This document shows positions 52,788 through 62,315 of a DNA stretch of 64,000 bases, piece after piece. The notes beneath the pieces are model-generated. The model was not told the origin of the DNA, did not search any database, and was given only the letters and a program-made list of their open reading frames with translations. Within the stretch, counting starts at the first letter, position 1. The number at the start of each line of letters is the position of its first letter. Location: positions 4,031,451 through 4,095,450 of the forward strand of contig NZ_SJOM01000007.1 of NCBI RefSeq assembly GCF_004762045.1, given 5' to 3'. A program made the position numbers and the translations under genes. The DNA is from Mycobacterium sp. DL99 (GTDB taxonomy: Bacteria; Actinomycetota; Actinomycetes; Mycobacteriales; Mycobacteriaceae).

Positions 52788-53963
52788 ATGACCGGGCTTC
52801 GAGTTGCCGTCGTGGGTGCCGGCATCGGCGGGTTGACCGCCGCGATTGCCCTGCGTGCCAACGGAATCGACGCGACCGTGTACGAACAGGCACACGAGCT
52901 CAAGGCACTCGGCGCGGGGGTCTCGATCGCGACGAACGGATCGCGCATCCTGAACAAGCTTGGCGTAGGAGATGCAGTGGCCGCGATCGCCGGGCCGGTC
53001 ACGCACTACCAGTTCCGTACCTGGCGGGCCGAGCCGATCGCCGGTGAACCGTCGACCCTCGGCTTCGGGGACCCGGCCCGCACCTGGTGTCTGCACCGCG
53101 GCGAGTTCCAGAAGGTGCTGGCCGACGCGCTACCCGCCGACGCCCTGCAACTGGGTCGCTCGTGCGTCGGGGCCACCGAACACGGCGACGGGATCCGTGT
53201 CGAATTCTCCGACGGCACAACGGTCGACGCGGACCTGCTGGTCGGCGCCGACGGAATCCACTCTCGCCTCCAGGACAAGGTGACGCGCGCAGCCGCCCCC
53301 GTGGGCGAGGGAATCATGGCCTACCGCGGGCTGATTCCCGCCGACCGGCTGCACGGCGTCGTCGACATGAATGCCAGCTCGATGTGGCTGGGGCCCCGCC
53401 AGAGCTTCCTGGCCTACCCGGTGTCGGCCGGCGACCTCCTCAACATCGTGGCGTTCGTACCCACCAATCTCACCGTCACCGAATCCTGGACCGCACCTGG
53501 CGATGTCGCCGAACTCGCCGCCGCGTACCGGGGGTGGGACCCGAAGGTGCCGGCGATCATCGAGGCGATGGATTCCACGTTCCGCTGGGGCATCTACGAC
53601 CGTGAACCGCTGGACCGGTGGTCCTCAGAGCGGATCACCCTGCTGGGCGACAGTGCCCATGCCGTCACGCCACACCTCGGGCAGGGCGCCAACCAGGCCA
53701 TCGAAGATGCGATGACGTTGGCCGTCGTCTTACGTGACGCCCAGCCCGGCGAACTCGGCGCGCGACTGCGGCACTACGAAGACCTACGCATGGACCGCAC
53801 GCGCCACGTCCGCCGGCAGGCGCGCGCCGCCGGGCGCATCTACCGCTCGACCGAACTCACCCCGCACGCGCAGGCAGAGCAACTACACGCGATCCTCGAC
53901 AGCGTCGCCATCAACACCTACGACGCCGAGCGAGTTGCCCAGGACGCAGTGCCCGCCGCCTGA
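52788..53963 (+). CDS. FAD-dependent aromatic monooxygenase (salicylate hydroxylase-like)
   Basis: A 391-residue class A flavoprotein monooxygenase: VVGAGIGGLTAAIALR (GxGxxG), a DADLLVGADGIHSRLQ DG motif, and RITLLGDSAHAVTPHLGQGA with the second FAD motif. Closest by eye to the salicylate/6-hydroxynicotinate/zeaxanthin-epoxidase group. ATG at 52788 with a strong GAGGAGG site. Regulated by the divergent TetR; substrate unknown. Confidence 0.87.
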   Translation: MTGLRVAVVGAGIGGLTAAIALRANGIDATVYEQAHELKALGAGVSIATNGSRILNKLGVGDAVAAIAGPVTHYQFRTWRAEPIAGEPSTLGFGDPARTWCLHRGEFQKVLADALPADALQLGRSCVGATEHGDGIRVEFSDGTTVDADLLVGADGIHSRLQDKVTRAAAPVGEGIMAYRGLIPADRLHGVVDMNASSMWLGPRQSFLAYPVSAGDLLNIVAFVPTNLTVTESWTAPGDVAELAAAYRGWDPKVPAIIEAMDSTFRWGIYDREPLDRWSSERITLLGDSAHAVTPHLGQGANQAIEDAMTLAVVLRDAQPGELGARLRHYEDLRMDRTRHVRRQARAAGRIYRSTELTPHAQAEQLHAILDSVAINTYDAERVAQDAVPAA

Positions 53964-54057
53964 CTACCTGCTTTTCGGCATCTCGTCGTCAAGCGGCCTG
54001 ACCCTGTGGTCCAATCAGCCCGGATTCACTGCCCAGCAACCTGCAGAGGTCACTGAT

Positions 54058-55611
54058 ATGACCACACTGCCAAGCCCACACCGGCCGTCGCGCTGTGCCC
54101 GACGTCGACCGAAGTTGGGATCGGTCACCGCCGCACCACCTTTTGCTTCACGCATGAGCAGGACCGGACGCCGCGACGGGCTACAGGCGGTCGCGTTGAT
54201 CTCGTCGGCGTTCGCGGCAGCCGCCCTCGCCGCGTGTACCACCAGCACCACAGGGACGGGACCGACGACACCCACCCTGGGCACCGCCGTCGTCACCGCA
54301 CCGGCGCCCACGGCACAGGCCCGCGCCTGCGAGGTCAACCCGGAATCTGCGCCGATCCCCAGCGCCGAGACCCTTGAACCGGTTCCGCCGATCGGCCGGA
54401 TCTCGGTGGCGCTGAAGGGCTTGCCCACCGCCACGATCGTCCCTGGCGCGGCACCCACCGAGGTCGAGGTCGATTTGTGCAACAACTCTGCCGTCGACTA
54501 CCCCGAGGTGGGTGTGGTGGTGGTCCTGGAACGGTGCAGTTGCGCCACCTCACCCAACGGGATACCCGCAGGCACCATCGAGCGTTTCGACCCGGCCACC
54601 GACACATGGATCGCGTTGGAGCACCCGGGGATCACCACGGGCATGGACTATCTCGCGCTGTTCACTAACGTGCGCGCGCTGCCCAAGGGTGCGGACCTGA
54701 CCCTGAAATATCGGGTCGCCCTGGACAAATCGATGACCGCAGGCAAGGGCGGCGTTCAGGCTGTGGCGGTAACCCCGAAGCCGCTCGTCCAACTCGGCCG
54801 GGCCGACCTGCCGTTCACGGTCGTCACGGGCTCCCCTTCTGCGGCGCCCGCACCGACTCCGCCGTCGAGGCAATCGGTGCTGCCGTTCACCGGCCTGACC
54901 TATCCCGGCAGCCTGGCCGCCGACAGCGCGGGCGATGTGTACGTGTCCGATACGCGCGGGCACCGGGTGGTGAAGCTGGCCGCCGGATCGCAGGATCAAA
55001 CCGTCCTGGGGTTCAACGGCATTCAGAGCCCAGGGGGTATCGCGGTCGACAGCGACGGCAACGTCTACGTCGCCGATTTCCAGAACCACCGGGTGGTGCG
55101 TCTCGACGCCACGACCGACGAGCAGACCGTGGTGCCGTTCAAGGGCCTCGACAATCCCCGGTATTTGGCGGTCGACAAGGCAGGGACCGTCTATGTCACC
55201 GATTCTGGCCGGGGTGTCCTCAAATTGACTGCAGCGAACGAACAGTCGAAGCTGCCGTTCACCGACCTCACCTGGCCCGGCGCCGTCGCGGTCGACGGTG
55301 CGGGCGACGTCTTCGTCGCCGATCCCAGTGCGGACCGGGTAGTGAAATTGGCGGCCAGGACCGACGAGCAGAGCACGCTGTCGGTCGGCGGCCTCGACGA
55401 TGCCCTCGCGGTCGATGCAACCGGTGACGTGTACCTCACCGACGCAGTCAACAAGCGGATCCTGAAAGTCGCGGCCGGGACCACCGAGCCGACCGAGGTA
55501 CCTGCGGCCGGACTCAACTCCCCCACTGACGTCGCCGTGGACGGTGCCGGCAATGTGTACGTCATCGACAACAGCGGATTCGGCCAGATCGTGAAACTGG
55601 CAGCCGGCTGA
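54058..55611 (+). CDS. NHL-repeat lipoprotein, PknD-sensor-like propeller
   Basis: A 517-residue secreted protein. The signal peptide ends ALAACTTST (lipobox). The first half is a beta-rich domain with Cys pairs (VDLCNN, RCSCATS). The second half (about 275-517) holds six NHL repeats of the form LPFTGLxxPxxxAVDxxGDVYVxD, forming a propeller like the sensor of mycobacterial PknD but without a kinase. The ATG at 54058 has an AGAGG site; an ATG at 54154 would give a more usual signal-peptide length. Confidence 0.8.
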   Translation: MTTLPSPHRPSRCARRRPKLGSVTAAPPFASRMSRTGRRDGLQAVALISSAFAAAALAACTTSTTGTGPTTPTLGTAVVTAPAPTAQARACEVNPESAPIPSAETLEPVPPIGRISVALKGLPTATIVPGAAPTEVEVDLCNNSAVDYPEVGVVVVLERCSCATSPNGIPAGTIERFDPATDTWIALEHPGITTGMDYLALFTNVRALPKGADLTLKYRVALDKSMTAGKGGVQAVAVTPKPLVQLGRADLPFTVVTGSPSAAPAPTPPSRQSVLPFTGLTYPGSLAADSAGDVYVSDTRGHRVVKLAAGSQDQTVLGFNGIQSPGGIAVDSDGNVYVADFQNHRVVRLDATTDEQTVVPFKGLDNPRYLAVDKAGTVYVTDSGRGVLKLTAANEQSKLPFTDLTWPGAVAVDGAGDVFVADPSADRVVKLAARTDEQSTLSVGGLDDALAVDATGDVYLTDAVNKRILKVAAGTTEPTEVPAAGLNSPTDVAVDGAGNVYVIDNSGFGQIVKLAAG

Positions 55612-55885
55612 TGTACCGCCGCCGGCGGCGGCTTGACCATGGACCGGGACGGTCTGGCGGCGCCGTCCTGAGTCACCGGGTGAGCAGCGCCGCTTCCTGT
55701 GGGGTGACCAAGCGCTCCTGCCTGGCGGGATAACGCCGGCTCTTGATGGGGCACCGGATCAGCGAGAGGGCGATCCGCGCGGTGCGGGTGTCAACTGTTC
55801 GACTGATGTCCACGGCGGTTCGCTCCGTTCCGCTGATTGATCGTTCTTGGCTGTGTCGGATACACGGTTCGTGGGCGCATTGGGT
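55612..55885. other. Intergenic region between two convergent secreted-protein genes
   Basis: A 274-bp GC-rich stretch. It starts with GCCGCCGGCGGCGGC just after the NHL gene stop, which can fold into a short hairpin. I see no convincing coding frame, RNA or repeat beyond that. Confidence 0.4.
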
Positions 55886-56227
55886 TCACGGCTCCCCGGG
55901 AAGCATTGGTACCCCGGGGATCATCGGATAGGCACCGGTCGGTTGTTCGACGAGGCCGGTCGGTGGTTGGACGGCGGCCGGCCCTCCGAGACCGGGCTGA
56001 GCACTCTTGCCTCCGGTCAGGATCGACAGCAGCGATGCGTAGTCGTCGATGGCATTGACCAACGCACCGGGATCGAACGGCACCGCGGGTGCCTGGTCGT
56101 CGGTGGGCAGCGGCGTCCGAGGCGTGGCCGCCGCCAATCCGTTGCTCACCGTCAGGACCGCCAGCGCACCGACGGCGCTCAACGCCGCATACCCGAGTAG
56201 CCGGCCCAATGTGGTTGACGCAGACAT
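55886..56227 (-). CDS. Small secreted Ala/Pro-rich protein
   Basis: A 113-residue protein with a signal peptide (LLGYAALSAVGALAVLTVS, cut near LAAA-TP). The mature part is short and low-complexity, ending in Pro-rich PMIPGVPMLPGEP. The ATG at 56227 follows GGGGAGG. No domain; function unknown. Confidence 0.65.
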   Translation of the reverse strand: MSASTTLGRLLGYAALSAVGALAVLTVSNGLAAATPRTPLPTDDQAPAVPFDPGALVNAIDDYASLLSILTGGKSAQPGLGGPAAVQPPTGLVEQPTGAYPMIPGVPMLPGEP

Positions 56228-56397
56228 GATGGCCTCCCCGATCTGACGTGAGTGCATTTGTTGCACTTGAGTCACTTGGGAAACACTGGTCTGCAACGGT
56301 CACATTTGGGCCACGACACCGTCACAAATCGCACCCTATGGCGTGGCTTGGTCTTTGCCAGGCAGCAGCTGTGAGAGTCTGCCGCGCTCGCGGCAGG

Positions 56398-57897
56398 TCA
56401 GTTCTCCTTCAGCCCCAGCGCCCGGGTCATCGTGAAGAACAGGTCCGTCTGATCACTCAAGCCGACGATGTTCGCCGCGCCGGGGCCGTAGGCAGCAATG
56501 CGCAGCTGGGATCCGGTGTGGCCCTGGTCCATCGCGTCGAGGTTGTCCGACGTGCCGTAGGAGACGGTCAGGTCCTGACCGTCCTTGCTGCGCAGCACCC
56601 GTGTCAGGCCCGGGTAGATGGCGTCGCGGGTGACCTCGAAGGGCAGCTTGGCCTCGGCGGCCGCGTCACGGACGTCCTCCACGCTCATGGACTCCACGAT
56701 CTGGCTGCTGTGGGCATGGTCGGCGGTGACGATGACCAGGGTGTCCTTGTTTTCCCTGGCGAAGTCGAGGGCCACCTTGGCGGCCTCGTCGAGGTCGACG
56801 GTCTCGCCGATCTGCCCGCACGGGTTGGCGGCATGGTCCTGCTTGTCGATCGAGGCGCCCTCGACCTGCAGGAAGAATCCGTCCTCGTCACCCTTGAGCA
56901 GATCGATGGACTTCTTGGTCATGGCCGCCAGCGTGGGCACCGATGCGCCGCGGTCCGCATTGTCCTTGCACTCGACGGCAGGCTCCAGATAGCCGCCCTT
57001 GCCGGCAACCGGTCCGCTCCAGCGGGTCGGCATGTTGCCCTCGGCGAACAGGCCGAGCAGCGGGGCATCCTGGTCCGCCGTGTTCGCCTTGTCGAGTTCG
57101 TCGGCGGTGCGCACGATGGCGAAGCCGCGCTCCTTGGCCTGAACTTCCAACGTCTTGCCTTGGTAATCACCGGCTTTGGCGACCTGGGCGAAGGTTTCGG
57201 CGCCGCCGCCCATCACCACGTCGGCACGCGTTGCCAGCAGCTGCTCGGTGATCGAGCCGTTGCCACCCTTCTCCAGCGCGTTGGTCGGACACTTCTCGGT
57301 GGTCTCGTCGGGCCCGTAGCACTTCCGCCCGGTGACGTGGGCGAGCTGGACCGCGGGGGTGGCGTCCTGGATCTCGGAGGTGGTGATGTCGCCGGTGGCC
57401 TTGCCGGACTCCTTCGCCAGCTGGAGCAGGGTCTTCTGCTCCTTGCCGTGGATGTCCACCGCGATCGCGCCGTTATAGGTCTTGGTGCCGGTGGCCCAGG
57501 CCGATCCGCTGGCGGCCGAGTCGGTCACGTAGGTCGGCTTGCCGTTCTTGTCCAGGGAGTAGTGGGTGTACTGCCCGGTCAACGGGAACGCGTCCAGCCC
57601 TGGGAAGGCACCGCCGGCGCCGTGGGCGTAATTGCGGGCCACGGTGATCTCCGAGTCGCCCATACCGTCACCGATCAGCAGGATGACGTTCTTGGCGCCG
57701 GTGTTCTTGATGGAGTCGGCGATGAGTGCGGCGCGATCGTCGCCGGCCCGGGTGGCGCCGCCGTGCTCGGAGAGGGTGCCTTTCGCGGCGGGGTCCAGCA
57801 CCGGAAGGGACGCGTTGTCGTTCTTGCTTCCGCTGCAGGCCGCAGCCAGAGCTGCCGTACACACCAACGCCGTCACCACGTACCGCCTGCGAGTCAT
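56398..57897 (-). CDS. Alkaline phosphatase (PhoA family), lipoprotein
   Basis: A 499-residue exported phosphatase. The signal ends ALAAAC (lipobox). Active-site Ser is in TDSAASGSAWATG, metal residues in ILLIGDGMGDSE, VEGASIDKQDHA, VIVTADHAHSS and the final MDQGHTGSQ. All PhoA ligands appear present. Start at 57897 gives a compact signal peptide. Releases phosphate from phosphomonoesters outside the membrane; probably phosphate-regulated, though no Pho box was identified. Confidence 0.92.
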   Translation of the reverse strand: MTRRRYVVTALVCTAALAAACSGSKNDNASLPVLDPAAKGTLSEHGGATRAGDDRAALIADSIKNTGAKNVILLIGDGMGDSEITVARNYAHGAGGAFPGLDAFPLTGQYTHYSLDKNGKPTYVTDSAASGSAWATGTKTYNGAIAVDIHGKEQKTLLQLAKESGKATGDITTSEIQDATPAVQLAHVTGRKCYGPDETTEKCPTNALEKGGNGSITEQLLATRADVVMGGGAETFAQVAKAGDYQGKTLEVQAKERGFAIVRTADELDKANTADQDAPLLGLFAEGNMPTRWSGPVAGKGGYLEPAVECKDNADRGASVPTLAAMTKKSIDLLKGDEDGFFLQVEGASIDKQDHAANPCGQIGETVDLDEAAKVALDFARENKDTLVIVTADHAHSSQIVESMSVEDVRDAAAEAKLPFEVTRDAIYPGLTRVLRSKDGQDLTVSYGTSDNLDAMDQGHTGSQLRIAAYGPGAANIVGLSDQTDLFFTMTRALGLKEN

Positions 57898-58156
57898 CCA
57901 TGTCTCCGTATCGTCATCGCCATCGTCTCCGTCGAGCCCACACATGGTTGAAGCCCCATATGAACCAGCGTTTGCCCGACAGCCGACACCCGGGTAACGG
58001 CAATCAAACAGATAGTCGGGCTATCGGGGCCGACGGTTGCGGCAACAGGCACGACACGTATTTGCAATCGGAACTACGTGGGCATTTGTCGCACCAATAT
58101 CGTCCAACCGCCTTTGCCCGCGTTGGTACCGTGCGGCAAGACGAACGGGGATGCCG

Positions 58157-58645
58157 ATGACGAAGCACACCACAACCTGCCTGATGGGGGCAATGGCGAT
58201 CGGCCTGGCCGCCACCGCGTGCAGCCCGGTGACCGAGAAGGCCGAGGCCACGACCACGACAGCGCCCCCGACCACCACTGTCACCACCACCGCGGCTGCA
58301 AGCGGGGAATCACTGACGTCGCTGTTGCCAACCCCGGCCGACGTCCAGCAGACCAAAGGGCCCGACGACATCGCCGACGGCGGAATTCACCTGCATTACC
58401 AGGTCAACGGCACGCCCGATGCCGTGATGACCGGGTACAAGAACGCGCTGCAGGGCAAGGGCTGGGCCCTCACCACGATCATCTCCTCCAGCGGCGGCGG
58501 GGGCGGTGGGGCGACCTACACCGGCACGCACGGCGACGCCTACGGCGTGTTCGACGGCGGTGGATATGCCAACACCACCTACATCGACGTGTGCACCTGG
58601 CCCGCCAAGCCGGCGAATCCCAACTGCAGTCGCGGCGATCGTTAG
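58157..58645 (+). CDS. Small lipoprotein with Thr-rich linker
   Basis: A 162-residue lipoprotein (lipobox AATAC), then a TTTTAPPTTTVTTT linker and a small alpha/beta domain (YQVNGTPDAVMTGYKNALQG, GDAYGVFDGGGYANTTYIDV) with a terminal Cys pair (VCTWP, NCSRG). ATG at 58157 has GGGG at good spacing; ATG at 58151 is an alternative. No enzyme motif; function unknown. Confidence 0.72.
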   Translation: MTKHTTTCLMGAMAIGLAATACSPVTEKAEATTTTAPPTTTVTTTAAASGESLTSLLPTPADVQQTKGPDDIADGGIHLHYQVNGTPDAVMTGYKNALQGKGWALTTIISSSGGGGGGATYTGTHGDAYGVFDGGGYANTTYIDVCTWPAKPANPNCSRGDR

Positions 58646-58818
58646 CGACGCCCTTCGGCGCCAGTTGCGCAACGGGCTGCCGACGCACCGAGGCAGCGAG
58701 CTGACCTTGGCCTGCGGCACACAAGTTGACTTTCTGGGGTTACTGAAATCCACACGCCGCCAACGTGTTGCGTGCGATTTCCACATCGCTGACCGGTGAC
58801 GGCTTTACGCTAGAGGGC

Positions 58819-61284
58819 ATGTCCGGCCCGCCCGCGGGTTCGCGGTCCACGGTTGCCAAGCTGGCCATGCACTGTGTGCTGGCCGGATTGCTCGCGGCGG
58901 TGTTGATGTTCCCCGTCGTCGGCGGTATCGGGATCATGACGGCGCGGCTATCCGACACGGTGGCACAGGATTCCGCGGAAGTTCTCAAAGGGGACGCGCC
59001 GATCGTCACCACGATGGTCGACGCCTCGGGCCAGCCGATCGCATGGCTCTACGAACAGCGTCGGTGGGTGGTGCCCATCGATCGGATCGCCGACACCATG
59101 AAGCTGGCGATCGTGTCGGTGGAAGACAAGCGCTTCGCCGAGCACAGCGGGGTGGACGTCCAGGGAACACTGAACGGGCTCTTCGGTTACATGCGGGGAA
59201 TCGACGATGTGCGCGGCGGGTCGACGATCGAGCAGCAGTACGTCAAGAACTACAACCTGCTGGTCAAGGCGAGAACCGATGCCGAGCGGCGGGCGGCAGT
59301 CGAGGTCAGCCCCGCCCGCAAGCTCCGGGAGATCCGGATAGCGCTGGCGATGGACAAGACCCTCCCGAAGGGGGAGATCTTGGCCCGGTATCTGAACCTC
59401 GTGTCGTTCGGCAACGGCGCCTTCGGGGTTCAGGACGCGGCGCGCACCTACTTCGGTGTCGATGCCGCGGACCTCACGTGGCCGCAGGCCGCCCTGTTGG
59501 CCGGTGTGGTGCGGTCCACCAGCGCGCTGAACCCCTACACCAACCCGGACGGCGCCCTCGCCCGGCGCAACCTCGTGCTCGACACCCTGATCGACTATCT
59601 GCCGGACCGGGCCGAAGAGCTGCGCGCCGCGAAGGCGACGCCGCTGGGTGTGCTCCCCCAGGCCGACCCGCTTCCGCAGGGCTGCATCGCCGCGGGCGAC
59701 CGCGCCTTCTTCTGCGAGTACGTCCTGAATTACCTGGCGCGCGCCGGCCTGACCATGCAGGACGTCGCGCGCAACGGGTATCTGATCCGCACCACGCTGA
59801 ATCCCAAGGTTCAGGACAGTGTCAATGCGGCCATCCTGAAGTATGCAGACCCCAACGCCCCCGGGGTCGCGAGCGTGATGAGCGTGATCACGCCGGGCAA
59901 GGACACCCACCGGGTGATCGCGATGGGCGACAGCCGCACGTACGGACTCAACCTCGATGCCAACCAGACCGTGCAGCCGCAACCCTTTTCGCTGGCCGGT
60001 GACGGCGCCGGGTCGATATTCAAGATCTTCACCACGGCCGCCGCTCTCGATATGGGAATGGGCATCAACGCTCAACTCGATGTCCCCGGAACATTCATGG
60101 GCAAGGGCCTGGGAAGCAGCGACACCCCCGGTTGCCCCAAGGAAACCTGGTGTGTTCGCAACGCGCACGGCTTCAAGAGCCCGCTGAGTGTCACCGACGC
60201 CCTCGCGCAATCGCCCAATACCGCGTTCGCCAAACTCATCTCACAGATCGGGGTGCCGCGTGCGGTGGACATGGCAGTCCGATTGGGATTGCGGTCCTAT
60301 GCCGAACCGGGCAGTGCCCGCGATTACAACCCCGACTCCAACGAGAGCATCGCCGATTTCGTCAAGCGGCAGAACATCGGATCCTTCACCCTCGGTCCAC
60401 TCGAGCTGAACGCACTCGAGCTGGCGAATGTCGGGGCGACGCTTGCCTCCGGCGGCACCTGGTGCCCACCGAACCCGATCGACAAGATCTTCGATCGGAA
60501 CGGCCGCGAGGTGGGTGTGCAGACCGTCCCCTGTGACCGGGCGGTACCCGAAGGCCTTGCCAACACGTTGGCCAACGCGCTGGCCAAGGATCACTCGAGC
60601 GGAACCGCCGCCGGCGCAGCGAGTTCGGTCGGCTGGAAACTGCCGATGTCCGGGAAGACCGGCACCACCGAGGCCCACCGGTCATCGGGCTTCGTCGGTT
60701 TCACCAATCGGTACGCGGCCGCGAACTACGTCTTCGATGACTCCTCGAACCCGTCGGGGCTGTGCTCGTACCCCTTGCGCAAATGCGGTGACGGCACCCT
60801 GTTCGGCGGTACGGAGCCGGCTTTGACCTGGTATGCCGCAATGAGTCCCATCGCCGACGACTTCGGCCCCGTGGCCCTGCCTCCTACCGATCCGCGCTAT
60901 GTGGACGGCGGCCCCGGCGGCGAAGTGCCGAGTGTGACCGGAATGAAGTTCGATGACGCGCGTAAGCGCTTGCTGGACGCCGGTTTCCGCGTCGCCGACA
61001 AACCCACGCCCGTCAACAACGACGCGACCAAGGGTTCGGTGGTCGGGACAACGCCGAGCGGCAGGACCATTCCCGGCTCGATCATCACGATCAACACCAG
61101 CACTGGCTATGTGCCTCCGCCGCCGCCGGTCTATGTTCCCGGCCCCGACATTCCGCCGCCACCAATGCTCAATGAGCTGGGGCCTCCCCCGCCGCCCAAC
61201 GTCATCGAGATCCCCGGGCTGCCACCGATAACCCTGCCGGCCCCGCCTCCTCCGCCGCCACCGCCCGCACCGCCACCGGCATGA
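58819..61284 (+). CDS. ponA2: Bifunctional penicillin-binding protein with PASTA domain (PonA2-like)
   Basis: An 821-residue class A PBP. It has one N-terminal transmembrane helix (about 18-40), a GT51 transglycosylase with SVEDKRFAEHSGVD and GGSTIEQQYVKNY, a transpeptidase with SIFK (active Ser), SPN and KTGTT, one PASTA domain (VPSVTGMKFDDARKRLLDAG) and a Pro-rich outer tail. Matches mycobacterial PonA2 architecture. Polymerises and cross-links peptidoglycan. ATG at 58819 with GAGGG upstream. Confidence 0.92.
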   Translation: MSGPPAGSRSTVAKLAMHCVLAGLLAAVLMFPVVGGIGIMTARLSDTVAQDSAEVLKGDAPIVTTMVDASGQPIAWLYEQRRWVVPIDRIADTMKLAIVSVEDKRFAEHSGVDVQGTLNGLFGYMRGIDDVRGGSTIEQQYVKNYNLLVKARTDAERRAAVEVSPARKLREIRIALAMDKTLPKGEILARYLNLVSFGNGAFGVQDAARTYFGVDAADLTWPQAALLAGVVRSTSALNPYTNPDGALARRNLVLDTLIDYLPDRAEELRAAKATPLGVLPQADPLPQGCIAAGDRAFFCEYVLNYLARAGLTMQDVARNGYLIRTTLNPKVQDSVNAAILKYADPNAPGVASVMSVITPGKDTHRVIAMGDSRTYGLNLDANQTVQPQPFSLAGDGAGSIFKIFTTAAALDMGMGINAQLDVPGTFMGKGLGSSDTPGCPKETWCVRNAHGFKSPLSVTDALAQSPNTAFAKLISQIGVPRAVDMAVRLGLRSYAEPGSARDYNPDSNESIADFVKRQNIGSFTLGPLELNALELANVGATLASGGTWCPPNPIDKIFDRNGREVGVQTVPCDRAVPEGLANTLANALAKDHSSGTAAGAASSVGWKLPMSGKTGTTEAHRSSGFVGFTNRYAAANYVFDDSSNPSGLCSYPLRKCGDGTLFGGTEPALTWYAAMSPIADDFGPVALPPTDPRYVDGGPGGEVPSVTGMKFDDARKRLLDAGFRVADKPTPVNNDATKGSVVGTTPSGRTIPGSIITINTSTGYVPPPPPVYVPGPDIPPPPMLNELGPPPPPNVIEIPGLPPITLPAPPPPPPPPAPPPA

Positions 61285-61299
61285 CAACGAGGCCTGGCG

Positions 61300-61881
61300 C
61301 TAATGCCAATAACCCTCATGGGGTTGTGCCGCTTCATCTTCGATCAGCGGTCCGATCACCGTGATCTCACGCTGGCCGTGCAGAAGAATGTCCCGGCATG
61401 GCAGCGCGAACGAGCCCTGCTTCGGGTTGTCGCCCGTGAACTCGAACAGGCGACCCACCGACAGGCCATAGACGACCCTGCCGACCCCCGTCCAGTAGGC
61501 GGCCCCGGAGCACATGACACACGGCTCGGTGCTGGCATACAGAGTCGCGTGATTCATCGCATCGGTGCCCAATACACGCCATGCCTCCGCGGAGGCCGTC
61601 AGCTCAGCGTGCTGGGTCGGGTCACCATCAGTCAGTGCCGATGTGTTGGCGCGCTCGACAACCGCCATGCCGTCGGCATCGGCGACCAGCGCACCGTAGG
61701 GCGCGCTGCCGCTCCGCCGGGCGTCCTGCGCCAAGGCGAAAGTGCGCCGCAACAGCGCAAGGTCGACGTCACTGGGCGCAGGCTCGGCGTGAGTCTGTCC
61801 GGTACCGACGGCCGTTACCCCGGCCAGTCCGACCAACGCTCCCGCTCCGAGCAACACCGTCCGCCGGTGCAGATTCGCCAT
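61300..61881 (-). CDS. Exported cytidine/guanine deaminase-like protein
   Basis: A 193-residue zinc deaminase of the CDA/guanine deaminase fold. It has the HAE zinc/catalytic motif (TQHAELTA) and PCVMC (EPCVMCSGA). The N-terminus is a twin-arginine-type signal (HRRTVLLGAGALVGLAGVTA, cut near HA-EP), which is unusual for this normally cytosolic family. ATG at 61881 chosen because it gives this signal directly. Confidence 0.8.
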   Translation of the reverse strand: MANLHRRTVLLGAGALVGLAGVTAVGTGQTHAEPAPSDVDLALLRRTFALAQDARRSGSAPYGALVADADGMAVVERANTSALTDGDPTQHAELTASAEAWRVLGTDAMNHATLYASTEPCVMCSGAAYWTGVGRVVYGLSVGRLFEFTGDNPKQGSFALPCRDILLHGQREITVIGPLIEDEAAQPHEGYWH

Positions 61882-62033
61882 GGTCGAGGATGCTATCGCC
61901 CAAAGATGGGGGTTGACCTCGGAATTCGGCGCACGGCTCTGGGCTGGCGGGGCTGCACGTTTGAAAATCGACGAATTTGGCAATTACTTCGGGCGACAGA
62001 CCCGAGAGGTTTCCTACGTCGAACGGATTGACC

Positions 62034-62189
62034 ATGATCGTGCTCGGCATCATTCTTCTGTTGATCGGCTACTTCGCCGGCATCTCGATCCTGTACACGA
62101 TCGGCGGCATCCTCCTGGTGATCGGGATCATCCTGTGGATCCTCGGAGCCGTCGGACGTCCGGTCGGCGGGCGAAAGGTCTGGTTCTAG
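62034..62189 (+). CDS. Small two-helix membrane protein (DUF6131-like)
   Basis: A 51-residue hydrophobic protein, MIVLGIILLLIGYFAG then a second helix and RPVGGRKVWF. This pattern is common in mycobacterial small membrane proteins. No ribosome-binding site is strong; function unknown. Confidence 0.7.
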   Translation: MIVLGIILLLIGYFAGISILYTIGGILLVIGIILWILGAVGRPVGGRKVWF

Positions 62190-62315
62190 TACGCCCTGCC
62201 CAGAACTGTGCCGCGATTCCCCGCCGACGGTCATATGGGCCGTACATATTGATACACAACTGATTTCAGCAGATCGGGCCAACTCAGCACGCGAATGACG
62301 CACCCCGGCAGGGAA

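Noticed and set aside
56248..57951. Long plus-strand frame across the alkaline phosphatase
   Set aside because: No domain seen and it is the shadow of a gene with all PhoA motifs.
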